Shown: positions 12,767 to 25,352 of the stretch, in pieces
How the letters are laid out: each line of letters starts with the position of its first letter
Numbering within the stretch: the first letter of the stretch is position 1
Source of the DNA: Salarias fasciatus
Lineage: Eukaryota; Chordata; Actinopteri; Blenniiformes; Blenniidae
Reading direction: 5' to 3'
Length of the DNA stretch: 64,000 nucleotides
Assembly: GCF_902148845.1 (NCBI RefSeq)
Contig: NW_021941230.1
Location: 11,878,783 to 11,942,782 of the forward strand
The notes under the pieces: generated by a model
Told to the model about the DNA's origin: nothing
The model's database searches: none
What the model saw: only the letters and a program-made list of their open reading frames with translations
Position numbers and translations under genes: made by a program

Positions 12767-15700
12767 CTATACGTACGACTCCTCGGCAAACAGCAGCTGA
12801 TCGAAGTCGGGCTCCGCAGCTGCGGGGTCGCTGCACCTCTTCAGCCACTCCCTGTGGCTCTCCACCAGGGCGAGCGCCACCTGCTGGCTGCTCTGGGGGT
12901 TGCTGCGCGGGTGGGAGGAGAAGTAGTCCCTGACGGCCTTGGTGGCGCGGGGGGACAGGCAGAAGCGGGCTTCGGACGGCTCCCCCTGCGGGTCCGCCCC
13001 CACCTCGGACACCTTCAGCCCCGGGTCGCTGGGCAGCCTCGCCCGCGGGGCGCCGGACGCCCGCTCCGCCAGCTGCTGCCCCGGTTCGGACCCCCGGCGG
13101 TGGCGGAGGCGGGCGTTGCACTCCTCCTCCACCTCCGTGGAGTGAGACTTGTGTCTCTTGAAGAGGGAGAGCGGCGGCCCGGCGGAGGAAACCTGCTGAC
13201 CGTCGCGCCTGTGGACGCCGACGGGAGCGGCGGGCCCGGGGCCTTCTGAAGACTTGTGGAACAGCAGACTCCCTGCTGATCCATGGTGTGACGGAGGGGT
13301 GGGGGAGTCCTGCTGCTCCTGGCCGGGCCGCCCCCTCCCACAGCTCGCTCTTCCTCCTCCTTCCTTGCTGCCTCTGCAGGACGGCTTCGCTTTGCTCCTG
13401 GAATTCTGCTTCGTTGCCCCTTTTTCGGCCGCCAGCTTGCCGAGTGCGACGGCGGGGGATCCGGCCTGCTTCGGTGACACAGACCGTGTTAGGCTCACCT
13501 GAACGCTCGGGTGTGAATCGGTGCGTTCACTCACCGCGCCGCCGCCGCCGCCGCCGTCGTCCTCCTTCTCCAGATGGTCCTGCTGCGTCAGAGACAGCCT
13601 GCGGTCTTTCTTCAGCCAGGAGTTCGGGTGCAGACCCCTGCAGCCTCTCAGCGGCCCCCAGCCGATCGATTCTCTGGCCGTTGAGTCTTTAGGGAGCCGG
13701 TCTTGGTGCTCCGAGGAGGGCGGACGGGATTTCGCTGGGTGGGGGCTTCGTTTGGCGGTCCAGGTTTGCTCGAGGGAGTCCAGAGAGTCCACGGAGGAGC
13801 GGGTGCAGGCGGGGGAGGCCGGGGTGGACGAGAGGCTGGAGGAGCTGGCTTCCAGCGCCAGAATCTTGCCTCTGATCCTCCTCGCCGGCGCCCTGGGCCC
13901 GGGGTGGCTGCCCGGCTTGGTCTCGTCCTCGTCGTCGCCGGCGAGCCCGTCCGTGCTGCTCGAGGCGTACGCCTGGAACTTGGGCGTGTACGCGATGGCC
14001 GGCTCGGACCGCCGCCGCTGCGTGCAGCGGCCCTCCAGGGACAGCGAGTCCAGGGTGGCGGAGGTGTCCGCGACGGGGGATCGAGCGCGCTCGTGCCTCT
14101 GCAGCGGGCGCAGGCCGACGCCGCGCTGGCCGCGAGCCTGCGCGCGGCCGGCGTCCGCGTCCTGGTCGTCGCTGAAGGTGAGGATGGAGTCCAGGCTGCC
14201 CTGCAGCGGTTTGGTCCGGAGGCGCCTCCCGCCGCAGAAAGACGGCGAGCCGCCGCTGCTGTTGTCCAGCTCGTTCTCCAGGCTGTCGTAGGACGAATCG
14301 GTCAGGGGGTACGCCCAGGGCTCTGAGGGGTGGGGGCGGGCGACAGATCAGACCGCTGGAAGGCTGGGACGCCGACATTCAACGGGAGCTGCTTCAAGTA
14401 GCATCAAGGCCGACTTTAACTGCAAAAACGTCAATAACCCGAAGGCGACAGAGTGTACCTGTCTCCATCTCCTCGCTGTCCAGCCTCTGCGGCGGACCGC
14501 CGAACAGCGAGCAGGGGTCTTCCCCAAGGATCTGCTGACAGTGCTGGATCATGAACTTCACCAGCTCGCACACCTGCAGCAAATCAGCAAACGGAGGAAA
14601 AAGAACGACTAAAATAAGACTTTAAATACGGTTGAGAAGTGTTACAAAACTGTGATGATTGTGAACCCCCCCCCCAAAAAAAAAAAAAAAAAAACCAAAC
14701 AAGTTTCTCTTTGTTTCCAAGGCGGCTCAGATGGATTTATGCGGTTGTTGCACCATTAGAACAATCCCGGGTGACAAAGTCAACACAGCGGGCCAGCAGA
14801 GGTCTGGGTCACATTCTTGGCCGGATTTAGCCGCTCGATCGATATTTTTACCTTCTTAGTTCCTTGTCCCTCCACCTCGGGGCTGCAGGGCGCTCCGGGC
14901 GGCCACAGCATGCTGGGGGCGATGCAGACGGACAGGTTGAAGCTGGTCATCTGGTTCTCGTGGGCGTTGGCCTGGATGGCGTGCAGCACGGCCAGCAGGT
15001 AGCGCAGCAGCAGCGCGTTCTGTCTGGGCAGCCTGCAGATCATCCTGCGGGAGAACAGGCGCCGGCGGCGGGGGGGGGGGTGTTCAGAGTGCCGGCGGGC
15101 GGCATGCGGCAGCGTGCACGGAGGGCGAGGGGGGGCGCGCATTACCTCTGTACGTCCTGCACCTGCTCTTCCTCCTCCTCGTCTTCCTCCGGCACGTCCA
15201 TCCACTCTTCATGCAGCTCGCAGCACAACAAACTCCCCGGGATGCTTCGCAAGAACTCCTGAGGAGACTCGGATATTATTATTAGGATCATAATGACAAA
15301 ACAAGTTCATGTGGTGTTCGTCAGCCGTGACACAGCTTACACACTCGTGCACCGAAGCTGCTTTATCCCTCCAGATAATAAGCGATTATAATCCAGATTA
15401 CATTAAAAAGGCCTGAGGCTGCTGTGATGAACAGCGTGTCCTGCTAACGTAGCCACAAACCGAGTCACCGAGTAAGAAGGGAGCTCATGAGCGCGCGCGT
15501 GGGTCAAACAGGGCGGCGCCGCACCTTGAAGACCCCGGCGATGATGAAGACGTGGTCGCGCGTCAGCGGGAGCCGAGTGTCTCCGGCGTCCAGAGAGTCC
15601 CGCAGCTCCCTGACAGCCCGGGCGCCGGCCGGCCGGCGGAAGATGCCCCGCGTCCACGATCCCTCGTGGTACAGGAACGCCAGCATGTCCTGGTGGGACA

Positions 15701-18700
15701 CGGTTCACGCCGATTCATTGGAAGGAAGCCGGTCAGGCTCCAGGGCCGAGACGTCACATCATACAAGGGCTTCCTGGTGAGACGACCCCCGCTGGCCCCT
15801 GTGGCGCCTCACCATGATGGGCTTGGGCAGAGCGTCTTCAGAGCAGACGGAGTTGAGCGGATGGCCGAACAGGGAGCCTCGAGCGGCGCTGGCGAGCGAC
15901 AGCTCGTTCAGGTGGGAGGCGGAGCCTCGCCAGAAGGCCCAGGCGATGAGCGAGCGCCGCCTCTTCAGCGTTTTCTGGGTGAAATCTGGAAAAAGACAAA
16001 AGGCAAAAAAAATGTAAAAAAAATAAAAAAGCAACAGCAGGAGTGAGAGCGTCACGCCTGTAATCTGAGCTAATCACAGACGACCTCTTACCTGAGGGGA
16101 CGCCGTGCAGCGGCGGTCCTGTGGGTCGCGGCTTAAGGATGAACTGACAGTGCTTGTACACCTGCATGTGCTCCACCTGCCTGTCGGCGGCGTCCTGTCC
16201 TCCTCCTCCTCCTCCTCCTCCTCCTCCTCCTCCTTCGTGAGGCCTCGACTGTCTCACATGACTCATCTGAATGCTGAAGGGAAACTCATGACCTGGCAGA
16301 GCACAAGATGCCGTGAGTCCCCGCAGGCCCCCCGAGGACCCGGACGCCGTCCGCCGGCCTCACTCACCAATCAGAGGGTAGGGGGTGTTGTCTCTCTTGG
16401 AGAAGACCCACAGCTGGTAGTCCTTGATGCTTCCCTGGGCGAAACGCAGATAAAGGAAATGTTTTCCGGGGGTCACATGCTGCGTCTCTCTGCGGCTCTC
16501 TGTTCACTCACGATGATGCCGAACTGCTGCAGCGCCAGCCGGATCACCTCGTTGGTGGAGTCGCAGTTGCTGACCGGAAGCGTCTTGGTCTAACGGGAGG
16601 CGGCGGATGAGTGTAACGTCACAGCCTCACGTCCTCAACCGGGAACGCCAACTCACCACGGCGAAGGTGTTGATTCCCTTCCCGTACACCCGCAGAGGGA
16701 TGGTTTTAGGCTCCTCCTTCTCTTTCTCCTCCCTGATGCGGCTGCGGACGGAGCAGAGGAGCCGTGAGACACGCGAACCGGCCGGATCCGCCAGCCCAGA
16801 CCGAGGGGTTCATTCACCTTCTGAGGAGCGAGAGCCACTTCTCCTTTTGCTCCACGCAGCTGCAGAGAGGCACCGAGTGGTACACAGGTTTGAGAAAAAT
16901 GTGATTTTTAGGCTCTGAAACTGAACACAAGATTAATGGAGGTGTTTGGTCTGGCCGAGTTTGGGCCCTCTTGGTTTAGGAACAGACTGTCAAACGGGGG
17001 TTTCAAACATAAATCCTGTGGGCCAAATCTAGCCCACAGGAAGCTCCAATCGGGCCCAGAGAAGTATGAAAGTTACAAAGAATCCATTGACTTCTTTCAT
17101 TTTAAATGGATTTTATTAAGATTAACAACAGAGACTGGAGCTGAGACGTCAGTTGTTACCAAACGGTGACTTCCCCTGAGGATTTATGTTAACTCAATTA
17201 AAAACAAATGACAAAACGGACTCCTCTCATTTCAATCCACGAGCCTGTGTTTGACGTCTTTCCACATTCCCCTGAAATCCAGTCGTCCGAGTGATTTGGA
17301 CGGTCGGCGGCTCACCTGAACGTGGCCACGCAGTTGCAGGTGGGCCAGCCCACCACGAAGCTCCGGTCCGGGCTGGTGCTCCCCTCGCACACCTCGTCCA
17401 TGCAGCCCGCCGTCCACATCTCGCACACGCTGGCCTGGGCCTTCTGCTTGAAGTGATTGGCCGACCTGGAGGAGCGAGGGGCGTGGAGGATGTGAGACGG
17501 AGACACCCCCCCCCACCACCACCCCCCCGCCGCCCGGTCGGAGCTTACTTGGCTTTGGCGAGCACCAGAAGGTCGGAGAAGAGGAAGAGGTGTCTGTCCT
17601 GCGTCTGCATGCCCGTCTTGAGCTGAGCGTGGGCGTGGAGCAGGAAGGACCTGTGGGAGACGCTCAGGAAGGACTGGACCAGCGGACACGTCTCGGGACA
17701 CATGGGGACCAGGAAGCTGTCCCTGAGGACGCACAAAACCCTCCGTGTTGTGTTTTTGGGTCATTTCTCTACGTGTCTAAAATTCTAACGTATTTCCACT
17801 GTGGGAAAATTAACACGTTTTCACACGACTGGAAATTCACAGCAAGACTTTTGATGCTTTTCTTTTCCTTTAAAGGTGCAAATAAACAGTATAATGCATC
17901 AATGATCAAAACACACACTTCCAGGAGGATAAAAGAATCCATTTTTTGGTTTTGAACCCGAACTCCCACTTCTTATGTAACGCAGTAACTTGTTTTTGAC
18001 TCTTAATGTCGGACAGCAGCTTCCTCATTCATCTTGAAAACTGCGATGTTTTGAAGTCGAGGGCATTTTTTTACCATTTTTTTTTTTTTTTAACTTTATT
18101 AAATTATTGACTTCAGAACTTTTATAACGACCCATGACCAGTTTATTTCCTCAGCAAAACAACCGTTTGAGAAATTTAGAGTCAAAAATCACATTCAAAA
18201 TAGATGCTGTGCTCCATAAATGTCTTTTTTTTAACTCGATTTTTTCCCAGTTCATTTAATTTTACAGTTGTTGTTTTTTTTTTTGAGACAATAAACACTG
18301 CTGTTACTTTGCAGTGGTTCCCACTCTCTTCAGGGTCTGGTTTTTTTTTTTTTTTTTTATTATTATTATCTTCCTCACTTTCACTTGTCCATATGTTCAA
18401 AGACGGACACTATTAATAGACGCCTGATCCGAAGATAAGTCTGGCAAAAGGAGGATTATCTTTCCAAGTCGATCCAACACCTCGCCCAGGGTTATGCGTG
18501 GGGCATGTGAGTGTGGGCGGCCTCGGCCCTCCGACGAGGAGTCACGCTTATTTACTTCAGAGTGTTTTCAATCTACACTGTATAGGGAAACGCAGCGGTT
18601 CATACCGCCTGCTGCCACCAGGTGTCACTGTACGACGGCAGAAAGCGGCGACTGGAAAACCTCCTTCACCGTATGGCAGGAGCGTTCAGAAAAATGTCAC

Positions 18701-21700
18701 CGGAAAGAAACAGAATTTCAAGTAAGAAGGCTAAACTGCGCAGTGGAAAACAGGTAAAATGGGACAAAAAAAATAAGTGAGGTTTTTCAGAAATAGGGAT
18801 AAAACGCAGATTTTTTTTTTCAAAGTGAGAAGCTGAAGCCTTAAAATGATCAGATTTGAACCAAACAAGGGAGCTGCGGTGTCTCAGACCCATTTTTCGT
18901 TTCAAAAAAAATTCTGATTTTGTAAAGGAGGCCCGTTTCCATGGTGACGGCAGAACTGTAGTTGGCATGCCGGGCCGCGAGTTGGTGCCGTCGCTTGTTT
19001 TTGGAAGGGAATGCGGACGTCTGGGTTTTTTACTACCTGGAGAGCGTCTTGGACCTGGTTAGGGCCTTGGAGATGACCAGAGACGGGGCGGACTGGCGCC
19101 GATAGCTCTGAGACTTCAGTCGCTACGAAACACAAAGAAATACAATTAAAAAAAAACACAACAAAGAAAGAGTAGCGTCGAGTACAGATCCACAGGAAAG
19201 ACTAAACGTCATGACTGATCTGTGCGAAACTCTCGCCGACAGATCCAGACAAGAAGCGACTGTGTGTTGGTGTTTGCACTGTCCCGGTTTGTTACGTAAG
19301 CATCCTGATGTTCAACACATTCATCACGGCGTTGAGAGCCATGTGGACAGCAGCAGGACCGAAGCGCTGAGGAATGCCGGAGCGGAGAGACACGGGTTCG
19401 GGTCCTGCTGACCCTCGCGGCCTTTCTCACACTCGGCTCGGCCGCCTGTGTGTTTCGATACTCCGTCAATCCGGCGTCGTGCCGAAGCCCACCCGCTGCC
19501 GCTTCCACCTTCCACTGAGATCCCGTTTATCTCGGCTGGATCCTATTATCCCAGCGTCGTCGCGGGGGATCACTAAAGTTTCTTTTAATCTAATTTTAGG
19601 ATTTGTGAACGTGGAGCTTGCAGCTGTGACATAACCGCAGGTCTTTCTTTCTGTCGTGGGGTTAAAGCGCTCATTAGCCAAGTCACAGTTAAAGGTGACC
19701 CCCCCCCCCCCCCCCCCCAAACCCGGAACGCCTCTTGTGTATCATGTCAACTTAAAGCCTGGCGAAACATAGACCCTCTGAGCAGAGGATTGCACTTACT
19801 AAGTTTAACCTACATTCAGTGTCGCACCTGAACACCTCAGATGTAAACAACCGAGCTGCAACACGAAAACAAACAGTTCAGATGTGTGGAGAGGAGTTTT
19901 AATGCAACCAAAGCGGCCCCCACCCCACCCCCACCCCCACCCCACCCCCACCCCCTCCCTTTCCATGCACGCTGACACATTTCTGACATTTCACAATGTA
20001 ATATCATTGATTTAGCCGGGTCACGGCGTGGTGAGACATTCCTCACGCTCGCGCTCTACAATGTTACCTTTCAGCGCTGAAGATAAACTGATGTGAGCTT
20101 ACATGAAGACGCCGGTGTTTCTGCCGGGAACAAACCAGATCAAGTCCAATTTATCAAAGAACATCACCCGAACGTTAACCGGTCCAAAGTCTCGACTCTG
20201 ACGATGGCCTCTCATGTAAAGCGAGCCCCTGATACATTGTGTTTTCCAAGCGTTGGACTCAGCACATTCTCACCAGAAGCCGGAGAGAATGTGCGGCAAT
20301 CATTAATGAAAGCAAGGACAGAAGTCCTGCTTTTCATCTCCATGACTTCTCACAGACAGGAACGCTTCAAATCAGCTGGAAAAGTCAGAGACTGTCAGCT
20401 TTTCATCACACTAATCACACGGAAGGTGTGTGGATGCGAATATCTGACAAACCAATACAAGTAGGGAACATTTGTGGTGCGGTCATGAGTTAGTTGGGAC
20501 TTCATATAATGGCAGTCAGCTGCTCTGTTTGAATTTAAAATGTCAAAAAAAAATGACAATCTGCGGCTCTGGGAAAAATGAAAAGTGAGTCACAGTAATA
20601 AATAGCTCAGTTCATGAAGGCCGCAACAACAAATTGATCAAATTTGACTGTTATTAACGTGCACAAGGAAACGAACTGTCCATTAATTAGTTTCTGCCAT
20701 GCTGAGTACTTTTAATTACACCAGAGAGACTGACTTTGTCTGCGCAGCAGACGGCCATCTTGGATGAGGACTCGATTCACCTTCTACTTAAAAATCATTG
20801 GTATGATCAACGTTCAAGTTTGAATAAGCCCCAGAGGCAGGATTTTATTCCATCTGCTCCAAACTGAATACTTGAGCAGTTTTGTGGGACTCGGTAATTC
20901 TATTCTGCAGGAATACAAACTCTTACTAGATTTCCTTGTCTGGGAAAACAGTCATAACATGATGCTCATGCACAAGCAACTATTTTCACTCAAGACATTG
21001 ACATTAATTCTTTTTATGTATTTAATGTTATTTTAACAGTTTGGACACTCATTTGCTCCGCCAGTCCAAACGTTCTTTTTTTTTTCCTGAACAAAGAGGC
21101 TGAAATTAAAATTGCTGCCTGCAGATTAATCATTGCTTTACAATGTAAATGCATGACTTTTCAGAGAGACAGGCTTTTTTGCATTGATGAGTGAACTTCC
21201 ATGTCCTCCAAAACATTTCACTTTAATTTAGTACTGATGCATCTCTTTCAGGAAAACATGAAGTTTGGCTTCAAACAATTTAATCAATACTTTTAACAAT
21301 AAAGTTTGGCCATGAATCGAAGCAGAATTACCAAATTGTTAGAAAGAAAACTGACTGACGCATATGTTTTAGTTATATAAATGTTTTGTGCATATTTATA
21401 GGACTTCTGGCCACTGTTCCGCTGAAGGTTATGCTCGCTTCTCTGTTTGCAGCTGTTTTCAAGATTAGAGACGGTTTATTTTGGTGTCTTTCGCGCCTCA
21501 AGGAGCTGTTGCCGCGATAATATCCCCATTGTTCAGGGCTGTATCATCTCTGGTTCAACGCCCCGAGGTCTGATCCGAGCTCTGGACGCGCGCACGGACC
21601 CGAACTTTGCGCGCGCACAGGAATGAGTCGCTGCTTTACCCGCTTGCTGTCCTGCTGCGCCCCGGAGCCTCTCAGGCTGTCCTGCAGCTGCTGCTGCTGC

Positions 21701-21726
21701 TGCTGCTGTGGAGACATGTCGTCCAT
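12767..21726 (-). CDS. arhgap20: Rho GTPase-activating protein 20
   Basis: GTPase-activating protein for Rho-family GTPases; vertebrate ARHGAP20 also has a RAP1-responsive RA domain. Fifteen coding exons, phases consistent, 1089 residues (human 1191): 21640-21726, 19037-19107, 17549-17722, 17316-17465, 16818-16859, 16657-16741, 16512-16589, 16368-16434, 16092-16292, 15813-15985, 15525-15689, 15146-15258, 14852-15044, 14459-14573, 12767-14322. Order: PH about 60-175 (RHLFLFSDLLVLAKAK), RA about 185-285 (LPVSNCDSTNEVIRLAL), RhoGAP about 350-545 with the arginine finger near Arg394 (GIFRRPAG). The 518-codon last exon encodes a Ser-rich tail that keeps the conserved KAVRDYFSSHPRSNPQSSQQ. The start MDDMSPQQ parallels human MEAMSPQQ. 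Gln and Gly homopolymer tracts lie in exon 1 and in exon 16092-16292. FDX1 and ARHGAP20 are also neighbours in human. Confidence 0.92.
19108..21639 (-). other. arhgap20: First coding intron of arhgap20, no gene seen
   Basis: A 2.5-kb AT-rich intron. It holds a C run at 19699-19718 and a CCCCA-repeat tract at 19915-19959. No exon or recognisable transposon was seen; 20500-21500 is unique-looking AT-rich sequence. A second long gap at 17723-19036 (intron 2) holds only T/A runs and low-complexity DNA. Confidence 0.6.
19915..19959. repeat. CCCCA/CCCCCA repeat (G-rich on minus strand)
   Basis: Uninterrupted C4-5A units. The minus strand, which is the arhgap20 coding and transcribed-RNA sense, carries more than four runs of four or five G separated by single T. 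This is the classic form of a G-quadruplex-forming sequence. Confidence 0.8.
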
Positions 21727-23025
21727 CCAGCCTCCAGGCGCGACACAGAGCTCAGTGTCCGCCTGTCCTCGGGTGATGCAGCGGAGAGGGAAATCCCATG
21801 AAGAGCCTCTGTCTCCGGGGGGCGCAAACCATTCCCGCTGGAGAGCCGCTCGGAACTTTCACGCTGATGACCAGAGAGAAAGATGGGAAAAAGAACCAGA
21901 CAAACGAGGAGGAAAACGCGCTCAGCTCGCTCTCTCTCTCTCTCACTCCTCGTCATCAATGAAAGACTGAGCTGTGATCCAAAGTACCTCCTGTGTGGAT
22001 TATCAGTCGCTGTGCCACTTCTTAACGCGTCTTTACGCACAGGAACGGAGGCGGCGCCAGAAACGCTTCGCCTATTTTTAGCCGAACGCTTCCATTTACC
22101 CGGTTATTCTCAAACAAACCACCAGAAAGTCAGATTTTACAGTAGCTTCTTTCTTTCTTTCTTTCTGTTTTTAACCTACTTTAATACATTCGTGAGAGAA
22201 GCAAAGCGCAGAGCTGGGTTATTTACGCACAAGTCAGAAAATCCGAGAAAAAGAAAAGACATCTTTCTCTCTGCTGATGGTAAGTGTAATAAAAAAGGAC
22301 AGCTTAAATAAAGGTCACATAAACTTTCCCAGAGGCTTGTATGTCAAGTATTATAATCTGCTTATTTCAACAAGCAGAAATGTGCTGAGAAATCCACCTG
22401 TTTGGGTTCTGGTTCAGAGGCAGGGAGGCGAAGTTCTAGTCTGGAGCTTAATAAATGTTTCAGCTCCTGAGGAGTTTCCTCATCATTTCTGATCAAGATG
22501 TGGAAGATCTGAGTCTGACTCTCTCCAGATCAATCAAGTTCTGGCTCAATTTGTATTGGAAATTAAAATCTACCTTCAATCGACGGACCTTTGCGCAAAA
22601 AAAAAAAAAAAAAAAAAAACTGGTCGCAGGTCTGCAAGTCGGTCCAAGTGGTTTGGACATTTTGCTCTGGAAATAACGCAGTATGTCCATGAACACATGC
22701 TGAATGGAGGCTGTAAAACTATGGAGAAGTGACATTTTTTTTTTTTTTTTTTTTTTTTTTACCTGGGACAGAAACCAAAACTGTCAAATCATTTTCTTGT
22801 GAAACGTGGAGTTTTTTTTATTCAAGTTGCGCATCTTTTTCCTGCTGTGGCCCAGTTTGGATCAAACTTCGACTGAAATGAGGTTGATGGCATAAAAGCA
22901 TCACACACATTTCCTCCAGTTTTCAATTAGAACCACTCGGACGCTTTGTCTTCTGTTGGCAGACGGAGGGAATAAATGCATCTATCTGCAGAGGAAGACT
23001 GAGAGGTGGTGGTGGTGGGGGGGGG

Positions 23026-23059
<34 letters not shown>

Positions 23060-23107
23060 AGGGGTGCATTACTTTTCTTCGCCATGCCCAAGGCTGTTCA
23101 TTATCAA
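21727..23107. other. arhgap20 upstream region and low-complexity DNA
   Basis: Moderately GC-rich sequence just upstream of the arhgap20 start, with a (TC)n patch near 21929-21947, then AT-rich intergenic DNA with long A and T runs (22599-22619, 22736-22760). No exon was seen beyond the presumed 5' UTR of arhgap20. Confidence 0.5.
23005..23065. repeat. Poly-G/(GGA)n low-complexity tract
   Basis: GGT repeats run into about 24 consecutive G and then (GGA)n. It marks the edge of the duplicated block and may be a site of assembly or sequencing error. Confidence 0.85.
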
Positions 23108-24544
23108 CAGGAGGGACGGTAATCATCAAAGTGATCCACTTTTAACGGGGCTGCTTGTGCTCGATTTGGGGAAGGAACACTATTCTTTCCTCTGCCGTCC
23201 TTGTTCTTCTTTAGCCCAGTTTGTGGCCCACTTCTCTTTCCAGAAGGACGATCGATCTGTGGGCTGATTTTCCCTCGTCCTTCTGAATGTGTATGTGGCA
23301 CATTGGACCTGGCGGCTTCACTTTTTGGAGATCTGGAGTTAAAAATGACTCACGACGTACCTGCTTTGAGTTGTTTCTCTGCTCACACACCTGATCTGAA
23401 CGAAACACCACAAAAAATGACCACAAATTTAAAACAAACGTTTTTTTTCCCCCAGTCACAGGCATCCTCAACATTTAGTTTAAACCACAAGTCTTCAAAT
23501 GAGACGATTCATGGAGAAAATGGGTGATAAAGAATAAAAATGCAGTTTGCAAACAGGATTCCGATGAACGAGCGGCTGTGCTGCCATCTAGTGGTTAACT
23601 TGTATTTTACAACTTGCAGACCAAAAACACATTTCTATTCAATAAAGTCAGAAAGGAAAGATCATATAACTAAGATTCTGCACGTGTGATGTTAAAATAC
23701 AGAGGTTTTACCTAAAAAAAAATCTTGAAAAATTTCTATATTTGGAGGATCAACACTGAAATACAGAATCTCAGGACAGATTTACTAAATGCAAATAAGG
23801 TGTAATCTGTGAAAGAAACACTAGGTGGCAGCACAGTGCGATTTCAATTAATCAGACTCCTGTTTTAATCTCAACTTTAATTTATTCTATGCATGCCAGA
23901 CGTTTGTGATATTGTTTTATGTTATTAACTTATAATAAAAAAAAACTCACATGAAACCATGACTTCAGTATTTAGGATATGATTAAAGAGATGCATAACG
24001 AAGAGCATTATCCTGATCATTTTCTAGCCTGAAAGAGCGCCGATCTCAAGTTTTTAATGATGTATTGCATAAACCATGAGTTTGACAGAGAAAGGTCGCA
24101 ATGCAGAAGTTACCAATCGATCAATGATCGGAGGTCAAATCTGTGTCTGGCGGTGGTTATCAGTCAGTGCAAAAGGGTAAAATTTATATGACTTCCACTT
24201 AAAATGAATGATTTTTTTTTTTTTAAGTAATTAAGTTTTCATGATAAACGAACTCATGTCACCTTCTGAACTCATTGATTGCGTCTCGTCTTCCTCAGCT
24301 CCGTCATTTTCTCCTGATGTTTCCCCCGAGTTACTCCATAATATCAGTCCCACACAAACTAAATTACCCAGTCCGAAGCATTTCTTACTGGATTCATGTA
24401 GAATTACTGGAAACAATGAGTCTGAATATAATCCATCCATCCCAGACTGCTTTTTTTAAACAATCAGTTTAATTTGTTTTATTGTTTATTGCTTCATCAT
24501 TTGTCACTGCTGTAAAAAAAAAGTTAAATAACCACAGTCAAGCA

Positions 24545-25215
24545 TTGAGAACACAGAGAGGGGCTGGGCTGGTTGAGTGACTTTACTGGCCTGACTGAGG
24601 AGTTCTGTTTTGAGTTGGATGCTGAGAAAGTTGAACCACGTCGAGACGTTATCAGTGAGGAAAGATTCCGTCAGTGATTTACAAACCAGGGCGGAAATGT
24701 CTCTGAAGGAACTGATGACAGTTCATGAATAAGATCCTTGTACGTGGCTGTGCGGAGCGCCGTGGTTTGACGACTGTACCTGAAAGAGTGAGACCTGCAC
24801 CACCAGTACCTCTTTGGGTTTTGGAGGCGAACTGGAGCGGATCCAGTTTACCGTCAAGCTGATGACTCAAGACCCTCTCCATGCGTTTGCAGAGGGTGTG
24901 TGTCAGGGCCGCTGGTCTGGAGCCCTCCAGGTCGTTGGCTTTGCTGCTTTTGCAGGCAGGACTGATGGTTGATTGTTCCCACTGTTGATGTCTGAGTCCA
25001 AGAGTTGCTGAAACAACCTGGTAAACCCTCCGCCTGTCTGTCCGCTCCTGAGCCTGTCCGGCCCAGCGGCTCTGTTGGGCTTGACTGGGCGTCGGATGGA
25101 GGTGAGCAGGCGTTGCCTGTGTGGGAGGACTGTGAGTGCCGGGGTCCAGGTGATCAGTGAGATGCTGTTTTCGAACCGGGTGAAGGTGTTGAGATGTTAG
25201 GTGACGTTTGAACCC
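24545..25215 (-). mobile_element. Decayed LINE reverse-transcriptase fragment (Rex1/CR1-like)
   Basis: The minus-strand translation keeps scattered matches to the start of a Rex1/CR1-type reverse transcriptase (NRAAGPDRL, then LDPLQFASKTQRGTGGA) in shifting frames. It lies in the 3' flank of aox copy A. The equivalent flank of copy B (about 41330-41550) is far shorter and lacks it, so it probably inserted after the duplication. The family name is from remembered motifs. Confidence 0.55.
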
Positions 25216-25352
25216 TGCCGTGCCTCTCTTGCTTTACCTGAAGGTAATTTCTAACTCCACCTCGTTTTTACTCTTTTTCACTCTGCCTGATTTGAGCCGA
25301 CTTATTATGATCAAGTCAAACAGTGCAGCGACCGGTCGCTTCACGGCGGCTC

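Noticed and set aside
13703-14326. 207-codon plus frame within arhgap20
   Set aside because: Antisense to the GC-rich last exon of arhgap20. Low-complexity Gly/Arg/Ala product.
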